From NCBI RefSeq assembly GCF_003173055.1, contig NZ_QGLF01000004.1:124001-188000 (forward strand): a stretch of DNA of 64,000 nt, given 5' to 3'. The position numbers were made by a program, and so were the translations under genes. The notes below the pieces were generated by a model. It was given only the letters and a program-made list of their open reading frames with translations. It ran no database searches and was not told where the DNA came from. Position 1 is the first letter of the stretch; every line of letters begins with the position of its first letter. The DNA comes from Zavarzinia compransoris (GTDB lineage Bacteria > Pseudomonadota > Alphaproteobacteria > Zavarziniales > Zavarziniaceae). This document shows positions 8,614-17,715 of this stretch, one piece after another.

Positions 8614-8639
8614 GTTGTTAAACGCATATTTAAATCAAC
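8614..8639. promoter_or_regulatory. AT-rich palindrome in the dehydrogenase/thiolase divergent promoter
   Basis: TTAAA-CGCATA-TTTAA (8618-8633) is an inverted repeat, loosely flanked by GTTG and CAAC. It sits in the 144-base region between the two divergent fatty-acid genes and stands out from the GC-rich surroundings. It is a plausible operator for a TetR- or GntR-type fatty-acid regulator, which is not identified here. Confidence 0.4.
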
Positions 8640-8671
8640 TGGCGCAGACCAAGGCCGGAGAGGAAGACGAA

Positions 8672-9901
8672 ATGACCGAAGCCTGGATCATCGACGCGGC
8701 GCGCACGCCGCGCGGCATCGGCAAGGTGGGCAAGGGCGGCCTGTCCGAGATTCACCCGCAGCGCATCCTGTCCCACGTCCTGAAGGCGCTGGCGGAGCGG
8801 AACGGCCTCGACACCGCGGATGTCGACGATGTCATCGCCGGCTGCGGCACCCAGGCCGGCAAGCAGGGCTTCTGCATCGCCCGCATGGCGGCCCTCGACG
8901 CCGGCTTCGACAATGACGCCCCGGGCCTGTCGCTGGACCGTTTCTGCGGCTCGGGCCTGACCGCGGTGAACCTGGGCGCCATGGGCATCATGTCGGGCAT
9001 GCAGCAGCTCGTCGTCGCCGGCGGGGTCGAATCCATGTCCTACGGCGCCACCCTGGGCGGCGGGCGCTTCATGGATTCGGGCAATCTGCACCTGCGCGAC
9101 CTTCATCCCCAGCCGCACCAGGGGGTCTGTGCCGACCTGATCGCCACCCTCGACGGTTTCACCCGCGAAGATACGGACAGGCTGGCCCTGGAAAGCCAGC
9201 GGCGCGCCGATCACGCCATCCGCAACGGCTATTTCGACCGCGCGCTGGTTCCCGTCTATCACGACGACGGCCGCCTGGCCCTCGGCCATGACGAATTCCC
9301 CCGCCCGGGCACCACGCTGGAAGGGCTCGGCCAGTTGAAGCCCGCCTTCGCGGCCCTCTACGCCCATCCCCTGGACGAGGAGGGCACCAGCTACAAGGCC
9401 CTGGTCGAACGCGCCTACCCGGACGTGAAGATCGAGCACATCCACCATGCCGGCAATTCGTCGGGCGTGGTCGACGGCGCCGGCGCGGTGATCCTGGCCT
9501 CGCCCGAATACGCCAAGGCCCATGGCCTGAAGCCGCGCGCCCGCATCCGGGCGCTGGCGACCGCCGGCGACAGCCCGGAACTGATGCTGAACGCCCCGGT
9601 CCCGGCGACGAAGAAGGCGCTGGCCCTGGCCGGCCTGTCGATCAAGGACATTGACCTGTTCGAGATCAACGAGGCTTTCGCCGTCGTGCCCCTGAAGTTC
9701 ATGCGCGATCTCGACATCGATCCGGCGATCGTCAACGTCAATGGCGGCGCCATGGCCCTGGGGCACCCGATCGGGGCGACCGGCGCCATCATCCTCGGCA
9801 CCCTGCTCGACGAGATGGAGCGCCGCGACCTCTCGCTCGGCCTGGCCACGCTGTGCGCGGCGGGCGGCATGGCCCCGGCCACCATCATCGAACGGATGTA
9901 A
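8672..9901 (+). CDS. Acetyl-CoA C-acyltransferase (thiolase)
   Basis: Thiolytic cleavage of 3-ketoacyl-CoA, or the reverse condensation. The 409 residues carry the nucleophilic cysteine at about residue 92 in LDRFCGSGLTAVN, the histidine motif GGAMALGHPIGATGA near 356-370, and the second catalytic cysteine near 395 in CAAGGMAPATIIE. NEAFAVVPLKF is also typical. The ATG at 8672 starts the conserved TEAWIIDAARTPRG; the frame is open far upstream but without homologous sequence. Together with the divergent acyl-CoA dehydrogenase it forms a partial beta-oxidation module. Confidence 0.95.
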   Translation: MTEAWIIDAARTPRGIGKVGKGGLSEIHPQRILSHVLKALAERNGLDTADVDDVIAGCGTQAGKQGFCIARMAALDAGFDNDAPGLSLDRFCGSGLTAVNLGAMGIMSGMQQLVVAGGVESMSYGATLGGGRFMDSGNLHLRDLHPQPHQGVCADLIATLDGFTREDTDRLALESQRRADHAIRNGYFDRALVPVYHDDGRLALGHDEFPRPGTTLEGLGQLKPAFAALYAHPLDEEGTSYKALVERAYPDVKIEHIHHAGNSSGVVDGAGAVILASPEYAKAHGLKPRARIRALATAGDSPELMLNAPVPATKKALALAGLSIKDIDLFEINEAFAVVPLKFMRDLDIDPAIVNVNGGAMALGHPIGATGAIILGTLLDEMERRDLSLGLATLCAAGGMAPATIIERM

Positions 9902-9914
9902 GCCCGTCCCGGCG

Positions 9915-9939
9915 GCCCCGCTTTCCTGTGAAGCGGGGC
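9915..9939 (+). terminator. Hairpin after the thiolase gene
   Basis: GCCCCGCTT and AAGCGGGGC form a perfect nine-pair stem with a seven-base loop, starting 13 bases after the stop. No T-run follows. Confidence 0.45.
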
Positions 9940-9996
9940 ACAGACGGCGCCTGCCGTCCCGGCTACCATGGCGGAAACGTCAAAGGGCGTCTCGCC

Positions 9997-10395
9997 ATGG
10001 CTTTCGATCGAAGGTTCTTCCTGCTGGCCGGCCTTGCCGCGCTGGCCGTGCCGGCGCCCGCCGCCGCCTGCATCGACTATGTCACGCTGCACCTGCCCGA
10101 CCTTGCGGCGCTCAAGGCTTACGAGGGGCCGGTCGAGATCACCATGACCCGGCATCTCCAGCTCCAGCTGCCCGCCGGCGCGGGGGGCTTGTGGTCGGTG
10201 ACGGCCGCCGATGACGGCGTGGTGCATATCCAGGCGATGCCCGGCACCGACAGCGGCTTCCTGTTGGTCCCGGAGCGCCGGGGCAGCACCATCCTGCACA
10301 TCGCCCGCCAAGGGCGCCCGGCGGACGAGGCGGTCGCGGTCAGCATCCCCTTGCGCATCGGGCCGGCCGGCGGCGTCGTCAAGGTCTGCGGCTGA
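9997..10395 (+). CDS. Small exported protein, unknown
   Basis: The 132-residue product has a signal peptide (MAFDRRFFLLAGLAALAVPA, cleaved near AAA-CIDYV). The mature part looks beta-rich, with about 110 residues and cysteines only near its two ends (CIDYVTL and KVCG), which could form one disulfide. A twin-arginine-like DRRFFLLAG is present but lacks the full Tat consensus. It stands alone between the thiolase and a convergent membrane acyltransferase. I do not recognise a family. Confidence 0.7.
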   Translation: MAFDRRFFLLAGLAALAVPAPAAACIDYVTLHLPDLAALKAYEGPVEITMTRHLQLQLPAGAGGLWSVTAADDGVVHIQAMPGTDSGFLLVPERRGSTILHIARQGRPADEAVAVSIPLRIGPAGGVVKVCG

Positions 10396-10402
10396 CCGGC
10401 CG

Positions 10403-11620
10403 TCAGGTCGGGGTCGAGAGCGTGGGCCTTGTGCGCGCCGCCTCGCGGCGCTGGTTCAAGCTGTGCCAGACCGCGGGGATCAGCAGGCTGAGCACCGAAA
10501 GGCCGATGATCGCGCTCTTGGTCAGTTCGCCGAAGGGGCCGCCGTACCAGTCGAGGGCGACGACGCCATAGGCGACGATGGCGTGGAAGGCATAGACCTG
10601 AAGCGAATGCTGGCCGAGGAAGACGAGGAAGGGCACGGTGAACATCCGCGTCAGCGTCCAGCCGATGAAGGCGAGCGGCCGGGGCAATCCCTCGCTGGCG
10701 GCATTATAGAGCATCCAGGCGAAGACATAGGCGAGCGCCGCGAAATTGGCGACATAGACCAGCGACAGATCCTCGCGCCGCAGCCCGCGGTAGAACCGCG
10801 CGCCCAGTTCGCCGTCCAGCAGGCCGAGCCCGTGCACGATCCTGACCGCGGCGAAGACGAACACCATGGCCAGCGCGATCAGCACCAGCGGCAGGCGGTG
10901 CCGCCCTAGCAGGGTCTCGGCCTTCAGGCGCCCCGAAGCGGCGGCGGTGCCGATCACCGTGCCCCCGACGAAGAGCAATTGCCAGCCAAGCGGATTGAAA
11001 TAGGAGCGCAGGCTGCCGTTGTCGTCCGCCGCGGCGACCAGCCGGCCCAGCGCATCGATCGCCGGCAGGTGCAGGCCCATCTGGGCGATCGTCCACAGCG
11101 CGGCGCTGGCCGCCATCACGGTCAGGCCGTGGCCGGCCGCGGTCCAGCGCACGATGAAGGGAGCCGCGACCAGATAGAGCATGTATTGCGGCAGAATATC
11201 GAGATAGGCCGGCTGGTAGAGCAGGGCGGCGGCGACGCCGATATGGCCGAGCGGATCTTCCGCCAGCTTGCCCAATTGCCAGCCCCAGATTTCCGCCCCA
11301 TGCGGGATCGCCAGGGCCAGCCCCATGACCACGGCCAGGGTCAGCAACAGCATGCGGTAAAGCTCGCCGACGCGGGACAGCGCCTTGGCGGTCAGGGCTG
11401 GCGCGCCTTTCCGTGCCAGGATGCGGGCATAGGTCAGGCCGACCACGAGGCCCGACAGGAAGACGAAGCCCTGGGCATCCTCGACGAAGCCGCCCTCGCC
11501 GTGATGCACCCGCAGCAGCATGGCGCCGCCCTGGAAATGCAGGTGGCTGGCCATCATGAGGACGAGGAAATAGCCGCGCAGACCATCGATCAGGGCAATG
11601 CGATTGCCGTTCTGTGCCAT
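10403..11620 (-). CDS. OpgC-like membrane acyltransferase
   Basis: Polytopic inner-membrane protein of 405 residues with about ten hydrophobic helices. It starts NRIALIDGLRGYFLVLMM, contains the OpgC-family segment AQGFVFLSGLVVGLTYARIL and ends with a short basic tail. OpgC proteins succinylate osmoregulated periplasmic glucans; related acyltransferases modify other surface glycans. The start at 11620 has a GGAG ribosome site. It lies 84 bases downstream of the bufferin operon on the same strand, so readthrough is possible, but a functional link is not evident. Confidence 0.85.
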   Translation of the reverse strand: MAQNGNRIALIDGLRGYFLVLMMASHLHFQGGAMLLRVHHGEGGFVEDAQGFVFLSGLVVGLTYARILARKGAPALTAKALSRVGELYRMLLLTLAVVMGLALAIPHGAEIWGWQLGKLAEDPLGHIGVAAALLYQPAYLDILPQYMLYLVAAPFIVRWTAAGHGLTVMAASAALWTIAQMGLHLPAIDALGRLVAAADDNGSLRSYFNPLGWQLLFVGGTVIGTAAASGRLKAETLLGRHRLPLVLIALAMVFVFAAVRIVHGLGLLDGELGARFYRGLRREDLSLVYVANFAALAYVFAWMLYNAASEGLPRPLAFIGWTLTRMFTVPFLVFLGQHSLQVYAFHAIVAYGVVALDWYGGPFGELTKSAIIGLSVLSLLIPAVWHSLNQRREAARTRPTLSTPT

Positions 11621-11704
11621 GGCGGAGTCTCCCCGATCGATACTGTCACGGGGGTGTAATGCCGTGCCGGGCCTCGGGTTCCCCGTTGCCGCCTGTAAAA
11701 TATC

Positions 11705-12451
11705 TCAGAAGTCGAGATTGCCGACGAGGCCGGCGACGCACCAGCCGGCGAGAAGATTGACCGCCGTCCCCGGATCGATCCCAGCGGTCTCCACCGCCTC
11801 GCCGAAAGTGCCGCCGCCGGTAAGGGCGGCGATCAGATCGTCCTCCCCCGCCGCCGCCGGCCGGTACTGGATATCGAGCGCGCGGCGCCAGACCAGCAGG
11901 GATAGCGGCCGGTCGAGGGCCGGCAGCGCCAGGGCCCCGCCCGCGTGGTGGGCCGCCCAGGCGTCCTGCACCGCATGATCCACCGCGAGGCGGGAAAAGC
12001 CGGGCTGGAAGCGGGGGCGCAGCCCCGCCCATTGCGCCGGTGCGAGGCCGGCCAGGGTCTCGACCGTCACCGTGCCCCCGTCCGCGGCATCGAAGGCCTT
12101 GGCCAGCGCCCATTCGAAGGCGGCCATATCGGCGGCGGCGGGGGAGCCCCGCAGCCGCAGGTGAGCGGGCAGATGCCGTCCCAGCCAGCGGACCGAAGGC
12201 GCCTCGGACGGGTGTTCGGCCAGATAGGCCCGCGCCGCCGCCTCGAACCCCGCGGGCCCGAGCAGGGCGGCGGTGACCGGGAAGTCGGTGCCCAGGACCT
12301 CGATCAGCCGGGCGGCATAGGCATGGCGATAGACGTCGGCCCTGGTGCTTCGGCCGGCGCGGGGCCCGTCGGCGACCAGGGGCTCGATCAGGCCCGGCGT
12401 GCCCAGAAGGTCGCGGGCGAAGATTTCCTGCAGGGTGCGCAGCGCGGTCAT
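11705..12451 (-). CDS. bufC: BufC-like bufferin maturation partner (DUF2063)
   Basis: The 248-residue protein starts [18 protein letters not shown]. It has the DUF2063 N-terminal helical domain (about residues 5-95, with [19 protein letters not shown]) and a less conserved C-terminal domain. Members act as substrate-recognition partners for DUF692 iron oxidases in RiPP maturation. Its ATGA overlaps the bufB stop by four bases, indicating translational coupling, and the precursor gene lies just upstream. Family membership is well supported by sequence and context; the exact role is from the family. Confidence 0.88.
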   Translation of the reverse strand: MTALRTLQEIFARDLLGTPGLIEPLVADGPRAGRSTRADVYRHAYAARLIEVLGTDFPVTAALLGPAGFEAAARAYLAEHPSEAPSVRWLGRHLPAHLRLRGSPAAADMAAFEWALAKAFDAADGGTVTVETLAGLAPAQWAGLRPRFQPGFSRLAVDHAVQDAWAAHHAGGALALPALDRPLSLLVWRRALDIQYRPAAAGEDDLIAALTGGGTFGEAVETAGIDPGTAVNLLAGWCVAGLVGNLDF

Positions 12452-13278
12452 GCCGCCCGCTCCCACCGCGCGGCGGCGCGGACGGCGTCGAGTTCCGCCA
12501 GCATATCGGCCAGGGGCGGAATCTCGGCGTCGCGCTCGATCATGGTCGGCACCGGGCCGAAGCGGCGGACGGCGCTCGCGTAAAGCTCGAACACCGCGGG
12601 CGCGACCGGCGCGTCGTGGGTGTCGATGATGTAATCGCCCCGGTGGCTGTGGCCGGCCAGGTGGATCTGGCGGATGGCGCGGCGGGGCAGGGTATCGAGA
12701 AAGGCTTCGGCATCGAAGCCGTGATTGAAGGCGCTGACATGGACATTGTTCACGTCGAGCAGCAGTTCGCAGCCGCTGCGCGCCACCAGTTCCGCCAGGA
12801 ACTGCGCCTCGCCGAGGTCGGCTGCGGCGAATTCGACGTAAGATGAGACGTTCTCGATCACCAGGGGCCGTTTCAGCCGCTCCTGCACATGGTCGATGCG
12901 GGCGGCGACATGGGCCAGCGCCGCCTCGGTATAGGGCAGGGGCAGGAGATCGTGCAGGTTGGTGCCGCCGATCCCGGTCCAGCACAGGTGATCGGAGATC
13001 CAGCCCGGCTGCACCCGCGCGGCAAGGCCGGCCAGGGCATCGAGATAGGCCTCGTCCAGGGGATCGGTGCCGCCGATCGACAGCGACACCCCATGCATCA
13101 CCATGGGATAGCGCTCGCGCAGCCGGTCCAGCCAGTAGAGCGGCCGCCCGCCGCCCACCATGTAGTTTTCCGAGATGATCTCCAGCCAGTCGACGGCGAC
13201 GCCGTCGCGGTCGAGATCGGCATAATGCTCGGCCCGGAGGCCGAGGCCGAAACCGCTGATCGCGGGGGTGAAGGTCAT
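12448..13278 (-). CDS. bufB: BufB-like multinuclear iron-dependent oxidase (DUF692/MNIO)
   Basis: The 276-residue TIM-barrel enzyme is of the family that includes MbnB and the bufferin oxidases, which convert precursor-peptide cysteines to heterocycles such as thiooxazoles. Family segments are [11 protein letters not shown] (N-terminus), [56 protein letters not shown] and [19 protein letters not shown], which supply the His/Glu/Asp iron ligands. The start at 13278 begins [11 protein letters not shown]. It lies 56 bases after bufA and overlaps bufC by four bases. Confidence 0.92.
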   Translation of the reverse strand: MTFTPAISGFGLGLRAEHYADLDRDGVAVDWLEIISENYMVGGGRPLYWLDRLRERYPMVMHGVSLSIGGTDPLDEAYLDALAGLAARVQPGWISDHLCWTGIGGTNLHDLLPLPYTEAALAHVAARIDHVQERLKRPLVIENVSSYVEFAAADLGEAQFLAELVARSGCELLLDVNNVHVSAFNHGFDAEAFLDTLPRRAIRQIHLAGHSHRGDYIIDTHDAPVAPAVFELYASAVRRFGPVPTMIERDAEIPPLADMLAELDAVRAAARWERAA

Positions 13279-13334
13279 GATGTCTCTCCGGCGGGCGTGG
13301 GGCCGGCGGTCCGGCCCCACGGGTGGCGGTGGTA

Positions 13335-13586
13335 TCAGCCGACCTTGCCGCCGGCCGCCTCGCATTCCGCCTTGTCCTTGCTCAGGGTGAAGCCCTGGCC
13401 CTTGCAGGCATTCTGGCCCTTGCAGGCATTGGTCGCGGTCTTGCAGGCGCTGGTGCCCTTGCAGGCATTGGCGCCGATACAATGCACGCCCTCGCTGGCC
13501 GAAGCGGCGGCGGGCGCCAGCACGATGGTGCCGGCGGCAAAGAAGGTGGCCGCGGCGGCGGCGAGCGTGAAACCGGTCTTGGTCAT
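13335..13586 (-). CDS. bufA: Bufferin precursor, exported Cys-rich metallophore
   Basis: The 83-residue peptide has a long signal (residues 1-30, ending SASA) and a mature part with six cysteines at 36, 42, 48, 55, 61 and 75. Four lie in repeated ACKG/ACKT units ([20 protein letters not shown]). This pattern fits the BufA2-type bufferins, ribosomally made peptides whose cysteines are modified by BufB so that the exported product buffers copper in the periplasm. The start at 13586 has AGGGGG at good spacing. A SigF-like promoter lies about 100 bases upstream. The assignment rests on the Cys pattern plus the adjoining bufB and bufC. Confidence 0.88.
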   Translation of the reverse strand: MTKTGFTLAAAAATFFAAGTIVLAPAAASASEGVHCIGANACKGTSACKTATNACKGQNACKGQGFTLSKDKAECEAAGGKVG

Positions 13587-13684
13587 GTCATCCCCCTGGA
13601 TCATCCAGCAGATACGTTGATTTCAGCCTCGCCACGGGTCATCACTGGCGAAGGAGGCGGCTTTCCACCGGCCTCGATGGGAAA

Positions 13685-13710
13685 TTCGCGGGGGCTGCGC
13701 GCGAAGTTAC
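13685..13710 (-). promoter_or_regulatory. SigF-like ECF promoter of the bufferin operon
   Basis: On the minus strand GTAACT (13710-13705) is followed after exactly 16 bases by CGAA (13688-13685). This matches the GTAACC-N16-CGAA pattern I recall for the metal-stress ECF factor SigF of Caulobacter, apart from one base. Transcription would start about 90 bases before bufA. No sigF or osrA-type anti-sigma gene is in the window. Confidence 0.6.
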
Positions 13711-13724
13711 AGGGGTTACGGCCG

Positions 13725-15296
13725 ATGAATCCCATATCGCGGATGAACCGCGCCGAAAAAACCGATTTTCTCTGCGCCCTGCTGCTGCTGCTGGCCGGCA
13801 TCCTGGGCGCCGGGGCGGGGGCGGCGTTCCAGGGCCAGGACGGCGGCTGGGACCTGCGCAATTATCACTGGTATGTGCCCCATGCCCTGCTGAGCGGGCG
13901 GCTCGGCGTCGATGTCCTGCCCGCCTTCATGGGGCCGACCTTCCACAATCCCCTGATCGACGTGCCCTTCTATCTTGCGGCACGGGCCTTCGGCCCGCTT
14001 GCGGCCAGCATCGCCCTCGGGGCGGTGCAGGGGGCGAATATCCTGCCCCTCTATCTGATCGCGCGGCGCCTGCTGCCGGAGTGGCCGCGCGCCTTCGCGG
14101 CGCTGGCGGCACTTGCCGGGATCGGCGGGGCGATGAACATCGGCCTGCTCGGCTCGACCGCGGGGGACAATCTGCTCTCGCTCTTCGTGCTGGGCGCGGT
14201 CGCCGCCCTGCTGGCCGGGCCGCGCTGGCTGCTGCTGGCGGGTTTTCTCGCCGGGGCCGGCTTCGGGCTGAAGACCGTGCTCGCCCCCTTCGTCTTCGGC
14301 ATCGGCCTGACCGTCATTCTGTTCGCGGCCGGGCGGCCCGGCGGCTTTCGCCGCGTGCTCGGCTTCGCGCTGGCCGGGATCGCCGGCACGGCACTGACCG
14401 GGGGCTGGTGGATGGCGCTGCTCTATGCGCAGTTCGGCAATCCGCTGATGCCCTATTTCAACGATATCTTTCAGTCGCCCTATGTGCCGGCCCTGACCTT
14501 CAGCGATCCGGGCTTCACCGCGCGCCTGCCCTGGCCGCGCGTCCAATTGCCGCTGCTCGCCGGGATCGTCGATTTCGTCGCCGCCGAACAGGCGTTCACC
14601 GACCTGCGCCTGCCGCTCGGCTGTGCCGCAGCCCTGGTGCTGCTCGCGGGCGGGCTGCGGCGGCGCGGGGCAGGGTTCCGCCTTGCCGTGCTGGTGCTGG
14701 CGACTTTGGTGCCGTGGTCGATCGGCTTTGCCATCTACCGCTATGTCCTGGCCTTCGAGATGCTGGGGCCGGTGCTGGTGCTGGCCGCCCTGGCCCTGCT
14801 GCCGCGCCGTGGCGCAATGGTGCTCGGCCTGGCGGCCCTGGTCGCCCTTGCCGCCATCACCCGCCCGCCGGTGACCGAGCGGGTCGCCTTCGGTGCCGAT
14901 GTCACGGGGGTGGCGGTCCCGCCGATCGCCGATCCGGCCCGGACGGTGGTGCTGATGGCGGGCCTGACGCCGGCCGCCTTCGTCATTCCCGCCTTTCCGC
15001 CCGAGATCCGCTTTCTCCGCTTCGACGGCTATTGGATCGACCCGGGCGAGACGGCGGCCGGCTATGCCCGGGCGATCCGGGCCGCGCTGGCGGCGCCGGG
15101 CGTAACCGCCCTGATCCTTCACGATCCGGCCGACCGGGCCCGGGTCGATGCGGCGCTGCCCCGCTTCCTGCCCGGGGCCACGCTCGGCGACTGCGCGCCC
15201 GTGCCCCATCATTTCGCCGCGCCCGGAACGAATTGGGGCCATCTGGTGTTATGTCGGGTGGAGGGCTGGCGCCAGGCGCCCGGCCCGGAAGATTAA
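13725..15296 (+). CDS. Polytopic GT-C-like membrane protein
   Basis: The 523-residue protein has about ten to twelve hydrophobic helices over residues 15-400 and a soluble C-terminal domain of about 110 residues. An acidic/aromatic periplasmic loop follows helix 1 (QDGGWDLRNYHWYVPHALL), as in GT-C glycosyltransferases that use lipid-linked sugars. The start at 13725 is chosen by the AGGGG ribosome site; an in-frame ATG at 13743 is possible. A GT2-type polyprenyl-phosphate glycosyltransferase gene starts 12 bases downstream, and such pairs make and use a polyprenyl-linked sugar. Substrate unknown. Confidence 0.8.
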   Translation: MNPISRMNRAEKTDFLCALLLLLAGILGAGAGAAFQGQDGGWDLRNYHWYVPHALLSGRLGVDVLPAFMGPTFHNPLIDVPFYLAARAFGPLAASIALGAVQGANILPLYLIARRLLPEWPRAFAALAALAGIGGAMNIGLLGSTAGDNLLSLFVLGAVAALLAGPRWLLLAGFLAGAGFGLKTVLAPFVFGIGLTVILFAAGRPGGFRRVLGFALAGIAGTALTGGWWMALLYAQFGNPLMPYFNDIFQSPYVPALTFSDPGFTARLPWPRVQLPLLAGIVDFVAAEQAFTDLRLPLGCAAALVLLAGGLRRRGAGFRLAVLVLATLVPWSIGFAIYRYVLAFEMLGPVLVLAALALLPRRGAMVLGLAALVALAAITRPPVTERVAFGADVTGVAVPPIADPARTVVLMAGLTPAAFVIPAFPPEIRFLRFDGYWIDPGETAAGYARAIRAALAAPGVTALILHDPADRARVDAALPRFLPGATLGDCAPVPHHFAAPGTNWGHLVLCRVEGWRQAPGPED

Positions 15297-15308
15297 GGAT
15301 CGCGAGAG

Positions 15309-16301
15309 ATGGACTGGAATGCGGGCGCCGGGCGCGAGATCGCCGTCATCGTCCCCTGCCTGAACGAAGCGGCCGCCATCGGACAGGTGGTGCGCGACTT
15401 CAAGGCGGCGCTGCCGGGCGCCACCGTCTATGTCTACGACAATATGTCGACCGACGACACGATGGCGGTGGCACGGGCCGCCGGCGCCGTGGTCCGCCAG
15501 GTCGGCCATCGCGGCAAGGGCAATGTGGTGCGGCGCATGTTCGCCGACATCGACGCCGACATCTACATCATGGTCGACGGCGACGCGACCTATGACGCCG
15601 GGGCCGCGCCCGCCATGGTGCGCCGCCTGATCGACGACAATCTGGACATGGTGGTCGGCACCAGGGTGGACGACGATCCCGAGGCCTACCGCAAGGGCCA
15701 TCGTTTCGGCAACTGGCTGCTCACCACCCTGGTCACCCGGCTGTTCGGCCGCACCTTCACCGACATGCTGACCGGCTATCGCGTGTTCTCGCGCCGCTTC
15801 GTCAAGGCCTTCCCCTCGCTCTCCGGCGGCTTCGAGATCGAGACCGAGATCACGGTGCATACCCTGGAACTCCGCCTCGCCACGGCGGAAATGCCCACGC
15901 GCTATTCGGCCCGCCCGGTGGGCAGCCAGTCGAAACTCTCGACCTATCGCGACGGCTTCCGCATCCTGAAACTGATCCTGCGCCTTTTGATGCTGGAAAA
16001 GCCGCTGGCCCTGTTCGGCGGCTTCGCGGCCTTCTTCGCCCTGCTGGCGGTCGCCTTCTTCGTGCCGGTGCTGGTCGACTATCTCTCGACCGGGCTGGTG
16101 CCGCGCTTCCCGACCCTGATCGTCTCGGTCGGCGTCATGCTGCTGTCGGTGCTGTCGCTGATGACCGGCATCATCCAGGACAATGTCACCCGCGGCCGCC
16201 AGGAACTGAAGCGCCTGTTCTATCTCGCCGCCGGCGAGCGCGCGGACGAGCGCACCGCCCGGCTCATAACGGATCGGCCCCGCCTGACCCGGGCCGGGTA
16301 A
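15309..16301 (+). CDS. Polyprenyl-phosphate glycosyltransferase, GT2 (DPM1/GtrB-like)
   Basis: The 330-residue protein has an N-terminal GT-A domain (residues 8-230): the nucleotide-sugar site IAVIVPCLNEAAAIGQVV, a DxD-type VDGDATYD near residue 88, and the GtrB-like DMLTGYRVFSRRFVKAFP. Two C-terminal transmembrane helices follow (about 235-295). Such enzymes transfer a sugar from a nucleotide donor to a polyprenyl phosphate. It lies directly downstream of the GT-C-like protein, its probable user. Confidence 0.9.
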   Translation: MDWNAGAGREIAVIVPCLNEAAAIGQVVRDFKAALPGATVYVYDNMSTDDTMAVARAAGAVVRQVGHRGKGNVVRRMFADIDADIYIMVDGDATYDAGAAPAMVRRLIDDNLDMVVGTRVDDDPEAYRKGHRFGNWLLTTLVTRLFGRTFTDMLTGYRVFSRRFVKAFPSLSGGFEIETEITVHTLELRLATAEMPTRYSARPVGSQSKLSTYRDGFRILKLILRLLMLEKPLALFGGFAAFFALLAVAFFVPVLVDYLSTGLVPRFPTLIVSVGVMLLSVLSLMTGIIQDNVTRGRQELKRLFYLAAGERADERTARLITDRPRLTRAG

Positions 16302-16380
16302 GCGGTTAAGACGTTGGGGGTGACGGCGGCCCATTGATCCCTTTAGGATGCCCCCCACATTTTTGTGGGTAATGGGAACG

Positions 16381-17715
16381 ATGGCCGAACCGCTGGACCT
16401 TCTGGACGATCTTCTGGGCCGTGCGCGCCGGGCCGGCGCCGACGCGGCCGATGCACTTTATTTCGAGGCGGTTTCGCTCGGCGTTTCCTGGCGGCTCGGC
16501 CGTCTCGAGGAATTGGAGCGGTCCGAGACCCGCGACCTGGGCCTGCGCGTGTTCGTCGGCCGTTCGCAGGCGACCGTGTCGTCCTCCGAAATCGATTCGG
16601 GCGCGATCGACCGGCTGGTCGAACGGGCGGTGGGCATGGCCCGGGCCGCCCCGCCCGATCCTTATGCCAGCCTCGCCGATCCGGCTCTGCTCGAAACCGC
16701 GCCGCCCGCTCTCGACCTCTTCGATCCGAGCGAGCCCGATCCCCAGGTCCTGTTCGACCGTGCGGCGGCGGCCGAAGCCGCGGCGCTCGCGGTCGAAGGC
16801 GTCACCAATTCGGAAGGGGCGGGGGCAAGCTGGGGCACCAACCGGGTCGGGCTGGCCACCAGCGGCGGCTTTGCCGGCGAATACCGCAATTCCATGCATG
16901 GGGTCTCGGTCTCGGTCCTGGCCGGCAGTGGCACGGGGATGGAACGCGACTACGACCATGCGGCGGCCCGCTTCGGCGCCGATCTGGCCGATCCCGCCCT
17001 GATCGGGCGCCGGGCCGGTGAACAGGCGGTGCGCCGCCTGAACCCGCGCAAGGTGAAGACGGTGAAGGCGCCGGTGATCCTGGATCCGCGCCTGTCGTCC
17101 TCTTTGCTCGGCCATCTGCTCGGCGCGATCAACGGCGCCGCCATCGCCCGGGGCACCTCGTTCCTGAAGGACCGCCTGGGGGAAATGGTGTTCGCACCCG
17201 GGATCACCGTGGTCGACGACCCTTACCGCCTGCGCGGCCATCGCTCCCGCCCCTTCGACGGCGAGGGCGTGCGCGGCGCCACCCGCAAGCTGGTCGACGC
17301 CGGCCGCCTGACCACCTGGATTCTCGATACCTCGTCCGCCCGCCAGCTCGGCCTCGCCTCCACCGGCCATGCCTCGCGCGGGACCTCGGGCCCGCCGGGC
17401 CCGGCGGCCAGCAATATCCACATGGAAGCCGGCACCCTGTCCCCGGCCGACCTGATCGCCGAGACCGGCACCGGCTTCTATGTCACCGAACTGATCGGCT
17501 CCGGCGTCAACGGCATCACCGGCGACTACAGCCGGGGCGCCGCCGGCTTCTGGATCGAGAACGGCAAGATCGCCTATCCGGTCAGCGAGATCACCATCGC
17601 CGGCAACCTGAAGGACATGTTCCAGAACTTGACCCCGGCGAACGACCTCGAATTCCGCTTCGGTGCCAATGCGCCCACGGTGCGCATCGACGGCATGACC
17701 ATCGCCGGGGCGTGA
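16381..17715 (+). CDS. pmbA: TldD/PmbA-family metalloprotease subunit
   Basis: The 444-residue protein is of the TldE/PmbA type: N-terminal alpha/beta domain, then ILDPRLSSSLLGHLLGAING, and the C-terminal GTGFYVTELIGSGVNGITGD with NDLEFRFGANAPTVRIDGM. PmbA pairs with TldD to degrade peptides such as CcdA and to mature microcins; the tldD gene is not in the window. The start at 16381 (MAEPLD) is preferred over 16348 and 16372 because homologous sequence begins there after GGGAA. It overlaps the next gene by one base, an arrangement usual in alphaproteobacteria. Confidence 0.93.
   Translation: MAEPLDLLDDLLGRARRAGADAADALYFEAVSLGVSWRLGRLEELERSETRDLGLRVFVGRSQATVSSSEIDSGAIDRLVERAVGMARAAPPDPYASLADPALLETAPPALDLFDPSEPDPQVLFDRAAAAEAAALAVEGVTNSEGAGASWGTNRVGLATSGGFAGEYRNSMHGVSVSVLAGSGTGMERDYDHAAARFGADLADPALIGRRAGEQAVRRLNPRKVKTVKAPVILDPRLSSSLLGHLLGAINGAAIARGTSFLKDRLGEMVFAPGITVVDDPYRLRGHRSRPFDGEGVRGATRKLVDAGRLTTWILDTSSARQLGLASTGHASRGTSGPPGPAASNIHMEAGTLSPADLIAETGTGFYVTELIGSGVNGITGDYSRGAAGFWIENGKIAYPVSEITIAGNLKDMFQNLTPANDLEFRFGANAPTVRIDGMTIAGA

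Noticed and set aside
7349-8671. In-frame upstream extension of the thiolase
   Set aside because: It lies antisense to the acyl-CoA dehydrogenase gene and has no thiolase-like sequence; the family N-terminus begins at 8672.
13335-13586. Metallothionein reading of the Cys-rich peptide
   Set aside because: The signal peptide, cysteine spacing and adjoining DUF692 and DUF2063 genes fit a bufferin precursor better.
13716-15242. 508-codon minus-strand frame opposite the GT-C-like gene
   Set aside because: Gln/Arg/Gly-rich composition with no motifs is the usual antisense shadow in GC-rich DNA; the plus-strand protein has clear transmembrane helices.
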